DNA from: a virus
Length of the DNA: 21,178 nucleotides
Direction: 5' to 3' (one strand)
Virus record (IMG/VR): IMGVR_UViG_3300027782_000432
Location: 1-21,178 of that record
The notes beneath the pieces are model-generated. The model saw nothing but the letters and a program-made list of their open reading frames with translations, was not told where the DNA came from and made no database searches. The position numbers and the translations under genes were made by a program. Every line of letters begins with the position of its first letter. Position 1 is the stretch's first letter. Below, one piece after another: positions 6,303 to 15,211 of this stretch.

Positions 6303-6308
6303 TAAATA
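6301..6308 (+). promoter_or_regulatory. Late-promoter motif before gp26
   Basis: AATAAATA overlaps the stop codon of the preceding gene and lies 27 bases before the gp26 start. It resembles the T4 late element TATAAATA. A start near 6315 would leave a leader of about 21 nt that includes TAGG as a weak Shine-Dalgarno. Confidence 0.4.
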
Positions 6309-6335
6309 ATTATAACTGAATTTCTATAGGTCATT

Positions 6336-7061
6336 ATGCCTTTACCAAAAATTGCTACACCAACATATGAGTTGGAATTGCCATCAACTGGAAAAACAAT
6401 CAAATATCGTCCATTTTTAGTCAAAGAAGAAAAGATTTTAATTCTTGCATTAGAAAGTGAAGACGTTAAACAAATTACCAGTGCAATCAAAAATACTTTA
6501 AAAGATTGTATTCACACAAGAGGAATTAAAGTAGAAGAACTTCCTACTTTTGATATTGAATATATCTTTTTGAATGTTCGTGCAAAATCAGTTGGAGAAG
6601 CAATTGAATTAATTGTAACTTGTAGTGATGACGGAGAAACACAAGTTCCAGTTAAAGTTTATATTGATGAGATTGAAGTTCAAAAAGATCCAAATCACAC
6701 ACAAGAAATTAAATTGGATGCCAATTTAATTCTTAAAATGAAGTATCCATCTTTGAATGAATTTATTAAGAATAATTTTGATTTTAGTAGTAATGAAATT
6801 TCTTCTATTGATAGATCATTTGATATAATTTCTTCTTGTATTGATATGGTTTATAATAATGAAGATGTTTGGTCAGCATCAGACTGCACCAAAAAAGAAT
6901 TGACTGATTGGATTGAGACATTAACATCAAATCAATTTAAAATGATTGAAGAATTCTTTAATACAATGCCAAAACTTGCACATACTTTCAAAGTGATGAA
7001 TCCAAATACAAAAGTAGAAAGCGAGGTGACGCTGGAGGGATTAACAAGTTTTTTCGGTTAA
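6336..7061 (+). CDS. 26: gp26 baseplate hub protein
   Basis: The 241-aa protein matches the T4 gp26 type of baseplate proteins. Near the N-terminus are TGKTIKYRPFLVKEEKILIL and a following EDVKQI helix, then FDIEYIFLNVRAKSVGEAIE at about 71-90, then a VTCSDDGETQVPVKVYID strand pair. The C-terminal half (FDIISSCIDMVYNN...LTDWIETLTSNQFKMIEEFF) is helical. T4 gp26 (about 208 aa) takes part in hub assembly with gp51, gp27, gp28 and gp29, and the gp51-like gene follows directly. It has its own late-promoter-like motif and is followed after two bases by the next start. Confidence 0.8.
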   Translation: MPLPKIATPTYELELPSTGKTIKYRPFLVKEEKILILALESEDVKQITSAIKNTLKDCIHTRGIKVEELPTFDIEYIFLNVRAKSVGEAIELIVTCSDDGETQVPVKVYIDEIEVQKDPNHTQEIKLDANLILKMKYPSLNEFIKNNFDFSSNEISSIDRSFDIISSCIDMVYNNEDVWSASDCTKKELTDWIETLTSNQFKMIEEFFNTMPKLAHTFKVMNPNTKVESEVTLEGLTSFFG

Positions 7062-7063
7062 TT

Positions 7064-7240
7064 ATGGCTCATATGGATCTTGAGTCATATTTTAGAATCA
7101 ATTTTTCACTAATGCAGTTCCATAAATATTCTTTGACCGAGATTGAAAATCTTATGCCCTGGGAACGGGACGTTTATTTGGCACTTCTACAGCAGCATAT
7201 TGAAGAAGAAAATCTAAAGGCACAACAACAGAATGCGTAA
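7064..7240 (+). CDS. 51: Small gp51-like hub assembly protein (58 aa)
   Basis: ATG at 7064 to TAA at 7238-7240 encodes 58 residues. The protein reads MAHMDLESYFRINFSLMQ, then HKYSLTEIENLMPWERDVYL, and ends in an acidic/Gln-rich helix (HIEEENLKAQQQ). The PWER.VYL..L...IEEEN pattern is one I recall from small marine T4-like proteins labelled gp51 that sit after gp26. T4 gp51 is far longer (about 249 aa), so homology to the enterobacterial protein is uncertain. Gene order 26-51 and coupling to the next gene (8-base overlap, ATGCGTAA) support a chaperone-like role in hub assembly. Similar small proteins after tail genes act as tape-measure chaperones in other phages. Confidence 0.68.
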   Translation: MAHMDLESYFRINFSLMQFHKYSLTEIENLMPWERDVYLALLQQHIEEENLKAQQQNA

Positions 7241-8906
7241 TTCTTTATTTGCACCAGAAAAAATAATAGGTTCCCAGAAAGGAAGTAAAGAATCAGCACT
7301 GAATTTTATTTCTGGTGGATCTCCTATTGGATCATCTATGCTTTCTGGTGCGAAGAATAATATTGTTGGATTTAATAGAGCAAAGATTTCACCAAAAAAG
7401 AATAATTTGGGATCTTTGATTAGCACTTTAACTACTAATATTTTTAATAATACAAATTCAGTTTCAAATATTTTTGGTGATAAAAAAGAAAAATCAGAAA
7501 AAGGATTTAAACCATTTGGTGGATTTTTTGATAAAGTCAAAGAAGCAATTGGATTTATTAGTTTCTTTGGATCAAAGAAAAATTTAGATAGAATTAAAGA
7601 AAATATAGACAATTTAAAAACCACATTTACAGAAACATTTGATGTAGCAAAGGCATTAAGAAAAGCAATACTTAAAATCATAGAACAACTATCAGGGTTT
7701 TCTGGTGGTGGAGGTGGTGGAGGAATAATTGGTTCTATAATGTCAGCACTTGGTGGATTGGTTGGTGGATTGATTCCTGGAATGGGAGGAAAACGACCAC
7801 CAAATGTTGCTGGTCCTGCAATGAAACAAGAAGGAAATTTACTATCAAAAATGCCAAAAGGTGGTGGAATAGGTAAATTACTTTTAGGTGGTGCTGCTGC
7901 TCTTGGAACAGGTGCTGCTATAAGTGGTCTTTCGCAACCTGGTGGTGAAGATGTTCAACCTGGAGATACCGCACCAGAAGTTCCTGGAAATGTTCTTGAT
8001 AAATTTAATTCAATTTTGGATAGATTTGATAAAATACTTGATGGATTGAAGGGAGGAAAGGGAACAAAAGGTTCAGGATCTGGAACAGGATCAAAGTCTT
8101 CTGGTTCTGGTGGCGGCGGTGGAGGTAGTCCTACCCCTACCCCTACTCCTCCTGGTGCTCCTACTGGTGTTACAATAAAAGACGATAAGCAAGGTCTTTC
8201 TGAATTAGGAATAACACAGGAACAATTTAATGCGTATAAACAAGGAATTGCTGATGTAGAGGGGGCAAGATATAATCAAATGGGTGGTGCTGGAGGTAGA
8301 TTTGCTGGAAGATATCAAATGGGAAGTGGAGAAATTGCGTCTGCTGCTGCTGTTATGGGAATATCAAATCCATCACAACAAGAATATCTATCTAATCCAG
8401 AATTACAAGAAAAAATTTATATGGGAAGAACTATATTGATGAATAGAACAATGATGAGGATATCACCAGAATATAAAAATACGAAGTCTGCTACAGAAAG
8501 ATTAATACTTCTTGCAGGATCACAACTTGGTGAGGGAAATCTTTCAGATTCTCTCAAGGGGAAGAGTGTATCAGATTCTGCTGGAGTAGGAATACAAAGA
8601 TGGCAGACTGCTGTAAAAAATAGAATGAATCAAGTTGCAGCAGGAAAACCTATTCCACAAACACAAATAAAACCAGGACAACAAGCACCACAAACACCAA
8701 TAAACAAAGGACAACAAGCGCCACAAGTAAGTTTGGTTAATGTTGGTAGTGGAACACCACAAGCATCGCCATCACGACCATCAAGCACAACTACGCCAGC
8801 AACACCAACTGGTGGAAATGGTCCAACTGCTCCATTCTTGCCTTCATCTAATCCAGATAATTTCTTAACATTATATTCAAGAATGGTTTATAATATTGTC
8901 GGATAA
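7233..8906 (+). CDS. Hub/tail structural protein with lysozyme- or transglycosylase-like domain
   Basis: The 557-aa protein is modular. Residues 1-150 are polar and helical. Residues 155-235 are Gly-rich and hydrophobic, containing GGGGGGG and LVGGLIPGMGG. A helical segment LDKFNSILDRFDKILDGLKG is followed by a Gly/Ser and PTPTPTPP linker (about 270-310). Residues about 325-470 look like a lysozyme-fold muralytic domain: E343 in GIADVEGARYNQMG as the likely catalytic acid, GRYQMG at 359-364, and a helical bundle ending in VGIQRWQTAVKNRM. The tail has two GQQAPQ repeats and many Pro/Ser/Thr residues. It probably helps cut peptidoglycan during DNA entry. The next gene starts within its stop (TAATG). 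The fold assignment needs a profile search. Confidence 0.65.
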   Translation: MRNSLFAPEKIIGSQKGSKESALNFISGGSPIGSSMLSGAKNNIVGFNRAKISPKKNNLGSLISTLTTNIFNNTNSVSNIFGDKKEKSEKGFKPFGGFFDKVKEAIGFISFFGSKKNLDRIKENIDNLKTTFTETFDVAKALRKAILKIIEQLSGFSGGGGGGGIIGSIMSALGGLVGGLIPGMGGKRPPNVAGPAMKQEGNLLSKMPKGGGIGKLLLGGAAALGTGAAISGLSQPGGEDVQPGDTAPEVPGNVLDKFNSILDRFDKILDGLKGGKGTKGSGSGTGSKSSGSGGGGGGSPTPTPTPPGAPTGVTIKDDKQGLSELGITQEQFNAYKQGIADVEGARYNQMGGAGGRFAGRYQMGSGEIASAAAVMGISNPSQQEYLSNPELQEKIYMGRTILMNRTMMRISPEYKNTKSATERLILLAGSQLGEGNLSDSLKGKSVSDSAGVGIQRWQTAVKNRMNQVAAGKPIPQTQIKPGQQAPQTPINKGQQAPQVSLVNVGSGTPQASPSRPSSTTTPATPTGGNGPTAPFLPSSNPDNFLTLYSRMVYNIVG

Positions 8907-10804
8907 TGGAAACTAAACTTTTTTCTTCACTACAATCATCTGCAAATAATATTGTAAAAATGAAGCGTTCTTTACCAAAAAGAGCAAGGGATTATAATGA
9001 TTTTATTAATTGGTTAGACACAAGCAATAAAGATATTAAAAAAATAAAATTACCAAAAAAGAAGAAAGTAGAAGATCTTCAATTTTCTGTTGGATCTGCT
9101 CTTGATGGAGGGGGTGGCGGTGGAGGAGGATTACTTAATTTGTTGCTTGGTGGTGCTGCTGGATTAGGAGCCAGATTTTTAGGAAAAGGAATAAAAGCAG
9201 TTAAAGGTTTTGGGAAAAATGCTATTTCTAAAATATTTCCAAGATCGGCAGGTTCAGCAGTAAAAAATGCAGCAGCTCCAGCAGTAGATGTAGCGACAGA
9301 TTTAGCAAGAAAAGGAGTTGCATCTGGAGCAGATGATGCTGCTAAAGTTGCTGCAATGAAGGGTGGTGGAAAACTTGCATCAAAGGGTGGAGAACTTGCA
9401 GCAAAATTAATACCTGGACTTGCTACTGCAGTTAATTTAGGTACTTCTGCTTATAGATTTGGACAAGGTGATGTTGTTGGTGGTTCTTTGTCTTTGGCAA
9501 GTGCAATACCAATTCTTGGTTGGGCAGCAGTTGGTGTTGATGTTGCAAGAGAATTTGGTGCATTTGAAGGAACACCACTTGGTTTAAAAAAAGAAAAACC
9601 TAAAAATAAAATAGACGAAAGATTAAAAGCACAAGAAACGAAACAAAGAGAAGCAGCATCTGCAAGTAATGTTACATTTGAAAGTATTACTGATAAATTT
9701 GATAAAGTTGTAAGTAAGTTTGAAAAATTAAAATTAGGAATGACTGGAGTTCAAAATAAAAATGGTTCCAATGCGGAAATAGAAGATTCTGATTCTATAG
9801 AACCCACAAATCCAATTGATACTGGAAATAATGCAGAATCAACTGGATTACAACTTGAAGATGTTGAAGCATCTGGAGGGGAAGTTCCTGGAGCTCCAAA
9901 TTCTGGTTTTAGATCGGCACGTCGTCCAGGACATAATGGCAATGATTATTTTAAAAATGCTGGAACACCAATTAGTTTAATTCAAGAAGGAACAGTTGCT
10001 GTTGCAGATATGAATTGGGATCCCACTGGATGGGGAGCTGTAGTTGAAGTTAGACATAAAGACGGTTCTTTGAGTAGATACGCGCACTTAAGTAAAATTT
10101 CTGTTTCTGCTGGGTCTAAAATTTCTCCAGGACAAGTTATTGGATATACTGGTGGAGCAGTAGGTGCTCCTGGTGCTGGAAATTCTAAAGGAGAACATTT
10201 GCACTTTGAATATCTTCCTGCTGGTTCTGGTCAGGTTGATCCAACAGAAGCAGCTAAAAGAATTTTTAGATTTGGTGGTAATGTAAAAGTAAAAGCAAAA
10301 AAAGGAGAACAAGGAACACCAGATCAAAAAATTAATACAATAACAAAGCAACAATCAATTGAAGATTTTATTAAAGGAACTAAAAGTGGTGATAGAATAC
10401 TTAATGATCCCAAATTAAAAGCACAATTAACAGGAGAAAAATATCAGTTCAAAAATTCAATGGTAAAAACACCAGTGTCTGATCCTGAAGTGAAACAAGC
10501 ACAGCAAATGTATAATGCTTATGTTCGTGATATAAGATCAAGACAACAAGATCAAGTAAAGGCACAAACAGGAGATACAATACCAGCACAAATTTTGACA
10601 CCACCACCAACTGCAGCACAACAAGCTGCAATATTTTTAATGGGAGATCAAAGTCAACAAGTAGCATCACAACCACAAGTTGTTCCAGTTGCAGTTCCAA
10701 CTGGTAATGGAGGTGGTGGTGTTGCAGTCATAACACCATCCGAAGGTCAGATATTAAATAGTCTATGGACTACAATGCTCCTCACTAATCTTTCTTCAGC
10801 ATAA
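8906..10804 (+). CDS. Tape-measure/hub-like protein with M23 metallopeptidase domain
   Basis: The 632-aa protein begins with a basic segment (KRSLPKRARDY, LPKKKKVED), then GGGGGGGG and a Gly/Ala-rich hydrophobic region (about 70-215, including LIPGLATAVNLG and SLASAIPILGWAAVGVDVA) that could cross or line a membrane. Residues about 330-450 are an M23 (LytM-type) endopeptidase: H343-N-G-N-D347, RYAHLS with H394, and EHLHFE with H431 and H433, so the zinc ligands and the catalytic histidine set are complete. M23 enzymes cut peptide cross-links in peptidoglycan. The C-terminal 180 residues are Gln-rich. It lies between the lysozyme-like protein and gp27, with 1-base overlaps on both sides. It may be the functional counterpart of tape-measure gp29, but no sequence match to gp29 is claimed. 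Confidence 0.8.
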   Translation: METKLFSSLQSSANNIVKMKRSLPKRARDYNDFINWLDTSNKDIKKIKLPKKKKVEDLQFSVGSALDGGGGGGGGLLNLLLGGAAGLGARFLGKGIKAVKGFGKNAISKIFPRSAGSAVKNAAAPAVDVATDLARKGVASGADDAAKVAAMKGGGKLASKGGELAAKLIPGLATAVNLGTSAYRFGQGDVVGGSLSLASAIPILGWAAVGVDVAREFGAFEGTPLGLKKEKPKNKIDERLKAQETKQREAASASNVTFESITDKFDKVVSKFEKLKLGMTGVQNKNGSNAEIEDSDSIEPTNPIDTGNNAESTGLQLEDVEASGGEVPGAPNSGFRSARRPGHNGNDYFKNAGTPISLIQEGTVAVADMNWDPTGWGAVVEVRHKDGSLSRYAHLSKISVSAGSKISPGQVIGYTGGAVGAPGAGNSKGEHLHFEYLPAGSGQVDPTEAAKRIFRFGGNVKVKAKKGEQGTPDQKINTITKQQSIEDFIKGTKSGDRILNDPKLKAQLTGEKYQFKNSMVKTPVSDPEVKQAQQMYNAYVRDIRSRQQDQVKAQTGDTIPAQILTPPPTAAQQAAIFLMGDQSQQVASQPQVVPVAVPTGNGGGGVAVITPSEGQILNSLWTTMLLTNLSSA

Positions 10805-12126
10805 TGGCAGTCGCAGTACAAGGTTTAAGATATCAATCAGTCACCATCGCATCATTAGATGGTAAGATCAAAAAAGATTTAACAAATTCAATCACATCAA
10901 TAGATTATTATGAGGATATTTTATCTCCTTGTATAACAATGACAATGGATGTCATTAACTCATATTCTATTTTTAATAGACTTCCAATTCGTGGTGGTGA
11001 AAGTGTTTCAATGCAAATTGAAACTGCTTCTGGAACATTCTTATTGGAAGGTGAAAATGCAATGTATGTGTATAAGGTAAGTAATCTTGATGCACAGAAT
11101 ACAAATGAATCATTTACTTTACATCTTGTTTCAAGAGAAGGATTAACGAATGAAACTGCAAGATGTCAAACAATTTATAGAGGAAATTTACAAAATACTG
11201 TAACTAAAATTCTTAAAGATGATTTGAAGACAAAAAAATTCAAATCTGAAAATATAGAACCAACATCAAATTCTTATTCTTTTATTGGAAATAATAAAAA
11301 ACCATTTCATACTTTACAATGGTTGGGACCAAAGGCAGTTCCTACAACTTCTGGTGGACCAACAGGAACTTCTGGTGGTGATCAAAGTGGAATAGCAAAA
11401 GGAACTGCTGGATTTTTCTTTTATGAAAATAGAGATGGATTTAATTTTAGAAGCATTGATAGTTTGGTATCAAATACAAGAATAGCAGTATCAAGTGCAA
11501 ATAAGAAAAGGGTTTATAATTATAGTTATGAACAATTTGTAATTGAACATAATAGTTTAAACAATAATTTCAAAATTATTAATTATAATTTTGAAAAAAA
11601 TATTGACTTAATGAAATCTTTGAGAGTTGGTATGTATTCAAACAAAACATATTTTTATGATCTTTTTAGTAATTCGTTGGATGTGTATAAGTATACAATA
11701 AAAGATCAAATTAAAAATAAACTTGGTGCCTCTGAAAAAATTGCCGTCTCTGATGAATTTGGAGATAGCATTTCTCGTATTATGGTAAAAGTTGCAGATC
11801 GTGGAGTATTAAATTTTAATGGTTCGGTGAATGATAAATTGAGAAGTGGTGCTGATATGGCGATGGCATATTCAAGATACAATTTATTATTCAGCCAAGC
11901 ACTAAATATGAATGTGCCGTTGAATATCAATCTTAAATGTGGTGATATAATTTATGCACAGTTTCCAAAAATGGAACCTGCAAATACTGGAGAAGTAGAT
12001 CCAGAACAAAGTGGATTTTATCTAATTAAAGAATTGAGACATCATTTTGATCCTACTAATAAAATGCTTACATCTATGAGACTAGTTCGTGATAGTTACG
12101 GATTATACGGACCTAAAAACGTTTAA
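10804..12126 (+). CDS. 27: gp27 baseplate hub protein
   Basis: The 440-aa protein starts with TNSITSIDYYEDILSPCITM and the following MDVINSYSIFNRLPIRGGES, the typical opening of T4-like gp27. Later features are FTLHLVSREGLTNETARC, GFFFYENRDGFNFRSIDSL and a C-terminal NINLKCGDIIYAQFPK with SGFYLIKELRHHFDP. In T4, gp27 forms the trimeric torus at the base of the tail tube and holds the gp5 spike. It is about 50 residues longer than T4 gp27; a Gly/Ser/Thr-rich insert (PTTSGGPTGTSGGD) accounts for part of this. It is translationally coupled to the preceding gene through TAATG and lies three bases before the next start. Confidence 0.87.
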   Translation: MAVAVQGLRYQSVTIASLDGKIKKDLTNSITSIDYYEDILSPCITMTMDVINSYSIFNRLPIRGGESVSMQIETASGTFLLEGENAMYVYKVSNLDAQNTNESFTLHLVSREGLTNETARCQTIYRGNLQNTVTKILKDDLKTKKFKSENIEPTSNSYSFIGNNKKPFHTLQWLGPKAVPTTSGGPTGTSGGDQSGIAKGTAGFFFYENRDGFNFRSIDSLVSNTRIAVSSANKKRVYNYSYEQFVIEHNSLNNNFKIINYNFEKNIDLMKSLRVGMYSNKTYFYDLFSNSLDVYKYTIKDQIKNKLGASEKIAVSDEFGDSISRIMVKVADRGVLNFNGSVNDKLRSGADMAMAYSRYNLLFSQALNMNVPLNINLKCGDIIYAQFPKMEPANTGEVDPEQSGFYLIKELRHHFDPTNKMLTSMRLVRDSYGLYGPKNV

Positions 12127-12128
12127 AT

Positions 12129-12338
12129 ATGGAACTACAAGAACTTATAAACAATATATGTGAGGAACTAGAAAATTTCTCATCAAACGTACAAAGAAGA
12201 AGATATTTAAAAGCATATCTAGAAGAACTTTTAGAATATCAAAAGCACAATCCTGATGCTGTTGGTATTCCAAATGCATTGGAATTATTTTGCGATTTAA
12301 ACCCACACGCATTGGAGTGTAGAATTTACGATGATTGA
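12129..12338 (+). CDS. Small helical protein between gp27 and gp5
   Basis: This 69-aa acidic protein is predicted to be mostly helical (ELINNICEELENF, RRRYLKAYLEELLEYQKH) and has four-residue spaced leucines but no membrane segment. Cysteines occur near both ends. I do not recognise a family. Its 3' end overlaps the gp5 start by 8 bases (ATGATTGA), so it is probably co-translated with gp5. Its size and position suggest an assembly factor or small hub component; T4 gp28 occupies a nearby place but is much larger, and no similarity is claimed. Confidence 0.75.
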   Translation: MELQELINNICEELENFSSNVQRRRYLKAYLEELLEYQKHNPDAVGIPNALELFCDLNPHALECRIYDD

Positions 12339-14613
12339 AGAATCTTTATTAAAATCCAATTATATCGGTAAAGATGGATTTAATTGGTGGATTGGACAAG
12401 TTGCACATTCAAAGTATTGGAAAAAGGCAGCAGATTATTTCAATGGTGATTGGAATTATCGTTGCAAAGTAAGAATTATTGGATATCATCCTTTTTCTGG
12501 ATCTATTTTAAGTGATAATGATTTGCCTTGGGCACAGGTAATGATAGATCCTGCCTTTGGTAGTGGTCACGGAGGAACGGGAAAAACATTAGATCTAAAA
12601 GGTGGAGAAACTTGTTTTGGTTTCTTTATGGATGGCGATGACGCACAACAACCAGTAGTTATTGGTCTTCTTCATAGAAGTGATGGAGTTAAGAATTTAA
12701 TTAGTGAAGAGAACGTAAAAGCAGATTTAAGTTCGGGATTTAAACCATTTACTGGGCATCCTGGAAATAAAGTTAAGGCAACTCAATTAGAAGCAAGGAA
12801 AAGTAAAGAAATAGATCAAACTGCAACTACGGAGCAAAGAAACAAAGATTCAGCAGAAACTTCACCAATACCTCCTTCTCTTGCTTATACAACAAACTTT
12901 AATTTGGGTGTAGGTGCTGGAATTACAAATTCTAGTGTTTCTTGGAATAGCACAACTGGATTTGGATTTACTTCAAATATTAATCCATTTGATCCTAATT
13001 TAAATTTATTTGGAGATAGATTAGTTTGCCAAGCACAATCATCTTATGGAATAGAAAAAAAGTGCGATATAACTTATGTTATTCCAAATGGTTGTCAAAA
13101 TAATTTAATCGGTCAAATCACACAGGCACTTCAAGATTTTATTGCGTTTACAAATGGATTGGATAAGTATTTGAGTACTTATATTGATCCAGTATTAAAT
13201 GAGATTGTAGATATTGGACAAACAATTGCAAATTGTGCTAGACAAATTGGTGGAATTGTAAAATTAATTATTAACAATTTAAGAGATACAATTTTTAAAT
13301 GTATCTCTTGGGCATTTAGAAAACTTGTAGGATTGTTTCTTTCTCCACCAGAAGTAAAATTTCTTATGGAGCAATTGAAAAAATATTTGGATATTATTTT
13401 TTGTATTCTTGAAAAACTACCTGCGGGAATTATTGATTTTGCCAAAGGTCTTCTTGGTGATCTTGCATCAAATAATATTAATTCACCAGTTTGTGCTGTA
13501 GAGCAATGGACTGCTGGAATTCTTGCTAAAGTAATGGATACTATGGAAAGTGCACTTTCCACTATTATGTCTGGAATTGGTTGGTTGACTGGTGGTCTTT
13601 CAACTGTTTCTGGAATTTTAAATCAAGCAAGTTCATTGGCATCACAAATTTTTAGTTTCCTTGAATGTACTGGTCTTGCTTGTAAAACTCCAAGTGTATG
13701 GGCATCTAAATTTGGTCCAAGTGAAAAAGAAGCAGACGATTGGCAAAAAATGGTTGGTAGTGTGAATGTATTTAAAGGTGTAAGTGATGGGTTGGGTTCA
13801 ATAGAAGAAGCAATGTATCAAACACCACTTTATGGTGGAATAACAGGAGCATTTAATAGTATATTTGATCAATGTAATCAAAAAGTTCAAAATCCAACAA
13901 ATCAAGAAGACATAGTTCCATTACCAGTAGGATCAAAATATTCAACTTGTGTTCCACCAATTGTTAGAATTTTTGGAGATGGTATGGGTGCAAGAGCAAT
14001 ACCAATTGTAGATTCTACTGGATCTATTTTTTCAGTAGAAATTATTGATGGAGGATTTGGATATACAAGTCCACCAACAATTTCTATTGTTGATAACAGT
14101 GGTTGTGGTTCTGGAGCAGAAGCAAACAGTATTATTGATGAAGATGCTGGAGGAACTGGAGGAACTGGACCTGGCAGTATTACATCCATTTATATGACTA
14201 GTGTTGGATCTGGATATGCACAAGGAAATTATACAAATATTGGTATTGGCACTGCAGGAATTGGAACCAATAGAAATATTTCAAATACTGGAAAGGTTTC
14301 TGGTTGCGTTCAAAATATAATTGTTACTGCACCTGGATATGGTTATACAACAGGAGACCGAATAACTGATGGAAAAAATACTTACGTTCCTATAGTAACT
14401 CCTGGTTCTGGTGCAATTATAGGAATTGAACCATTAAGAACTCCAGTTTGTGGATTTGATGAAGCACCAACATTAACTATAAATACAAGGTCGGGAGTTG
14501 CTGCAGATCTTGTTCCAATTATGAAATTTACTCCAACATATACTACGGTGGATCAAGATAAAGTAAATCAAGCAGCAATTTCAGGTATTACAACAGTGGT
14601 GGATTGTATATGA
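12331..14613 (+). CDS. 5: gp5-type baseplate hub spike protein without lysozyme domain
   Basis: The 760-aa protein has an N-terminal OB-fold of the gp5/VgrG type (about 18-116): FNWWIGQVAHSKYW, YRCKVRIIGYHP, LPWAQVMIDPAFGSG and ETCFGFFMDGDDAQQPVVIG correspond to the T4 gp5 start. T4 gp5 then has a T4-lysozyme domain and a beta-helix. Here neither is visible. Instead there is a long Cys-containing helical and hydrophobic stretch (about 230-530), then a Gly-rich beta region with repeats of the form GGFGYTSPP, VGSGYAQG and PGYGYTTGD (about 560-720). The needle appears to be a separate downstream gene, and muralytic domains occur in two upstream genes. Its start overlaps the 69-aa gene and its stop overlaps the next start (ATGA). 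Confidence 0.82.
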   Translation: MIEESLLKSNYIGKDGFNWWIGQVAHSKYWKKAADYFNGDWNYRCKVRIIGYHPFSGSILSDNDLPWAQVMIDPAFGSGHGGTGKTLDLKGGETCFGFFMDGDDAQQPVVIGLLHRSDGVKNLISEENVKADLSSGFKPFTGHPGNKVKATQLEARKSKEIDQTATTEQRNKDSAETSPIPPSLAYTTNFNLGVGAGITNSSVSWNSTTGFGFTSNINPFDPNLNLFGDRLVCQAQSSYGIEKKCDITYVIPNGCQNNLIGQITQALQDFIAFTNGLDKYLSTYIDPVLNEIVDIGQTIANCARQIGGIVKLIINNLRDTIFKCISWAFRKLVGLFLSPPEVKFLMEQLKKYLDIIFCILEKLPAGIIDFAKGLLGDLASNNINSPVCAVEQWTAGILAKVMDTMESALSTIMSGIGWLTGGLSTVSGILNQASSLASQIFSFLECTGLACKTPSVWASKFGPSEKEADDWQKMVGSVNVFKGVSDGLGSIEEAMYQTPLYGGITGAFNSIFDQCNQKVQNPTNQEDIVPLPVGSKYSTCVPPIVRIFGDGMGARAIPIVDSTGSIFSVEIIDGGFGYTSPPTISIVDNSGCGSGAEANSIIDEDAGGTGGTGPGSITSIYMTSVGSGYAQGNYTNIGIGTAGIGTNRNISNTGKVSGCVQNIIVTAPGYGYTTGDRITDGKNTYVPIVTPGSGAIIGIEPLRTPVCGFDEAPTLTINTRSGVAADLVPIMKFTPTYTTVDQDKVNQAAISGITTVVDCI

Positions 14614-15203
14614 GCAATTGTAACGAAAATCAACAAGTAATTCAAACCGAACACTATAGGTTTGAAGCTGGAACTAAAAGTTGGACACAAGGTAATGTAG
14701 AGATAAGTCTATCTACACCAACTCAACAAGGAATTAATATGTATAAAAATGGTAATTGTGATTTTGCAATTAATGGAACATTACACGAAGTATCTGGATG
14801 TGATGCCAAAAAAATCAAACCGGGTTGTCCTGGAAGAATTATTAATGCCAAAAATGGAGATATTCTTATTCAAGCAAAAAATGGAACTATAACTCTTCAA
14901 GCAAAAAACATTCGTCTTGTTGGTGTTGATGGAGTAGAAGGAGAAATTTCATTACAAGCATCAAAAACTTGTAATATTAATGCTCCTACCGTATCAGCAC
15001 AAGGAACAAATATTACTTTAGCTGCGTCCAGTAAAACTCAAGTTGCTGGAGCGGCTGCAGCATCTCTTGTGGGTGGTGCTTCTGCTACAATTGATTCTGG
15101 CACGGATGCTGATAGTTCTTCAGTGATGGGCAAAATACTAAAAGCACTGGAAGATTTTAAAAAATTCTTTAGTTCTATTTGTGCAGACAAACCAGCAGGA
15201 TAA
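14610..15203 (+). CDS. Beta-helical needle/spike protein (gp5 C-terminal-like)
   Basis: The chosen start is ATG at 14610, which overlaps the gp5 stop as ATGA and gives 197 aa (MSNCNENQQV). A TTG at 14604 would add two residues and is less likely. Residues about 70-160 contain short alternating repeats, GDILIQAKNGTITLQAKNI, GEISLQASKTCNI and TNITLAASSKTQVAG, the pattern of a trimeric beta-helix such as the T4 gp5 needle. An Ala/Gly-rich segment and a short helix (KILKALEDFKKFFSSI) end the protein. It probably trimerises under the gp5 OB-fold trimer and forms the membrane-piercing tip, either alone or with a separate tip protein. T4 joins this part to gp5 in one chain, whereas here it is a separate coupled gene. 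Confidence 0.75.
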   Translation: MSNCNENQQVIQTEHYRFEAGTKSWTQGNVEISLSTPTQQGINMYKNGNCDFAINGTLHEVSGCDAKKIKPGCPGRIINAKNGDILIQAKNGTITLQAKNIRLVGVDGVEGEISLQASKTCNINAPTVSAQGTNITLAASSKTQVAGAAAASLVGGASATIDSGTDADSSSVMGKILKALEDFKKFFSSICADKPAG

Positions 15204-15211
15204 TAATTATT

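Noticed and set aside
7121-7128. CATAAATA late-promoter motif inside the gp51-like gene
   Set aside because: It lies over 100 bases from the next gene start, within coding sequence of an AT-rich genome; no further support.
7214-7681. 155-aa minus-strand frame over the start of the lysozyme-like protein
   Set aside because: It is antisense to a well-supported coding region, with composition expected from the reverse of AT-rich codons.
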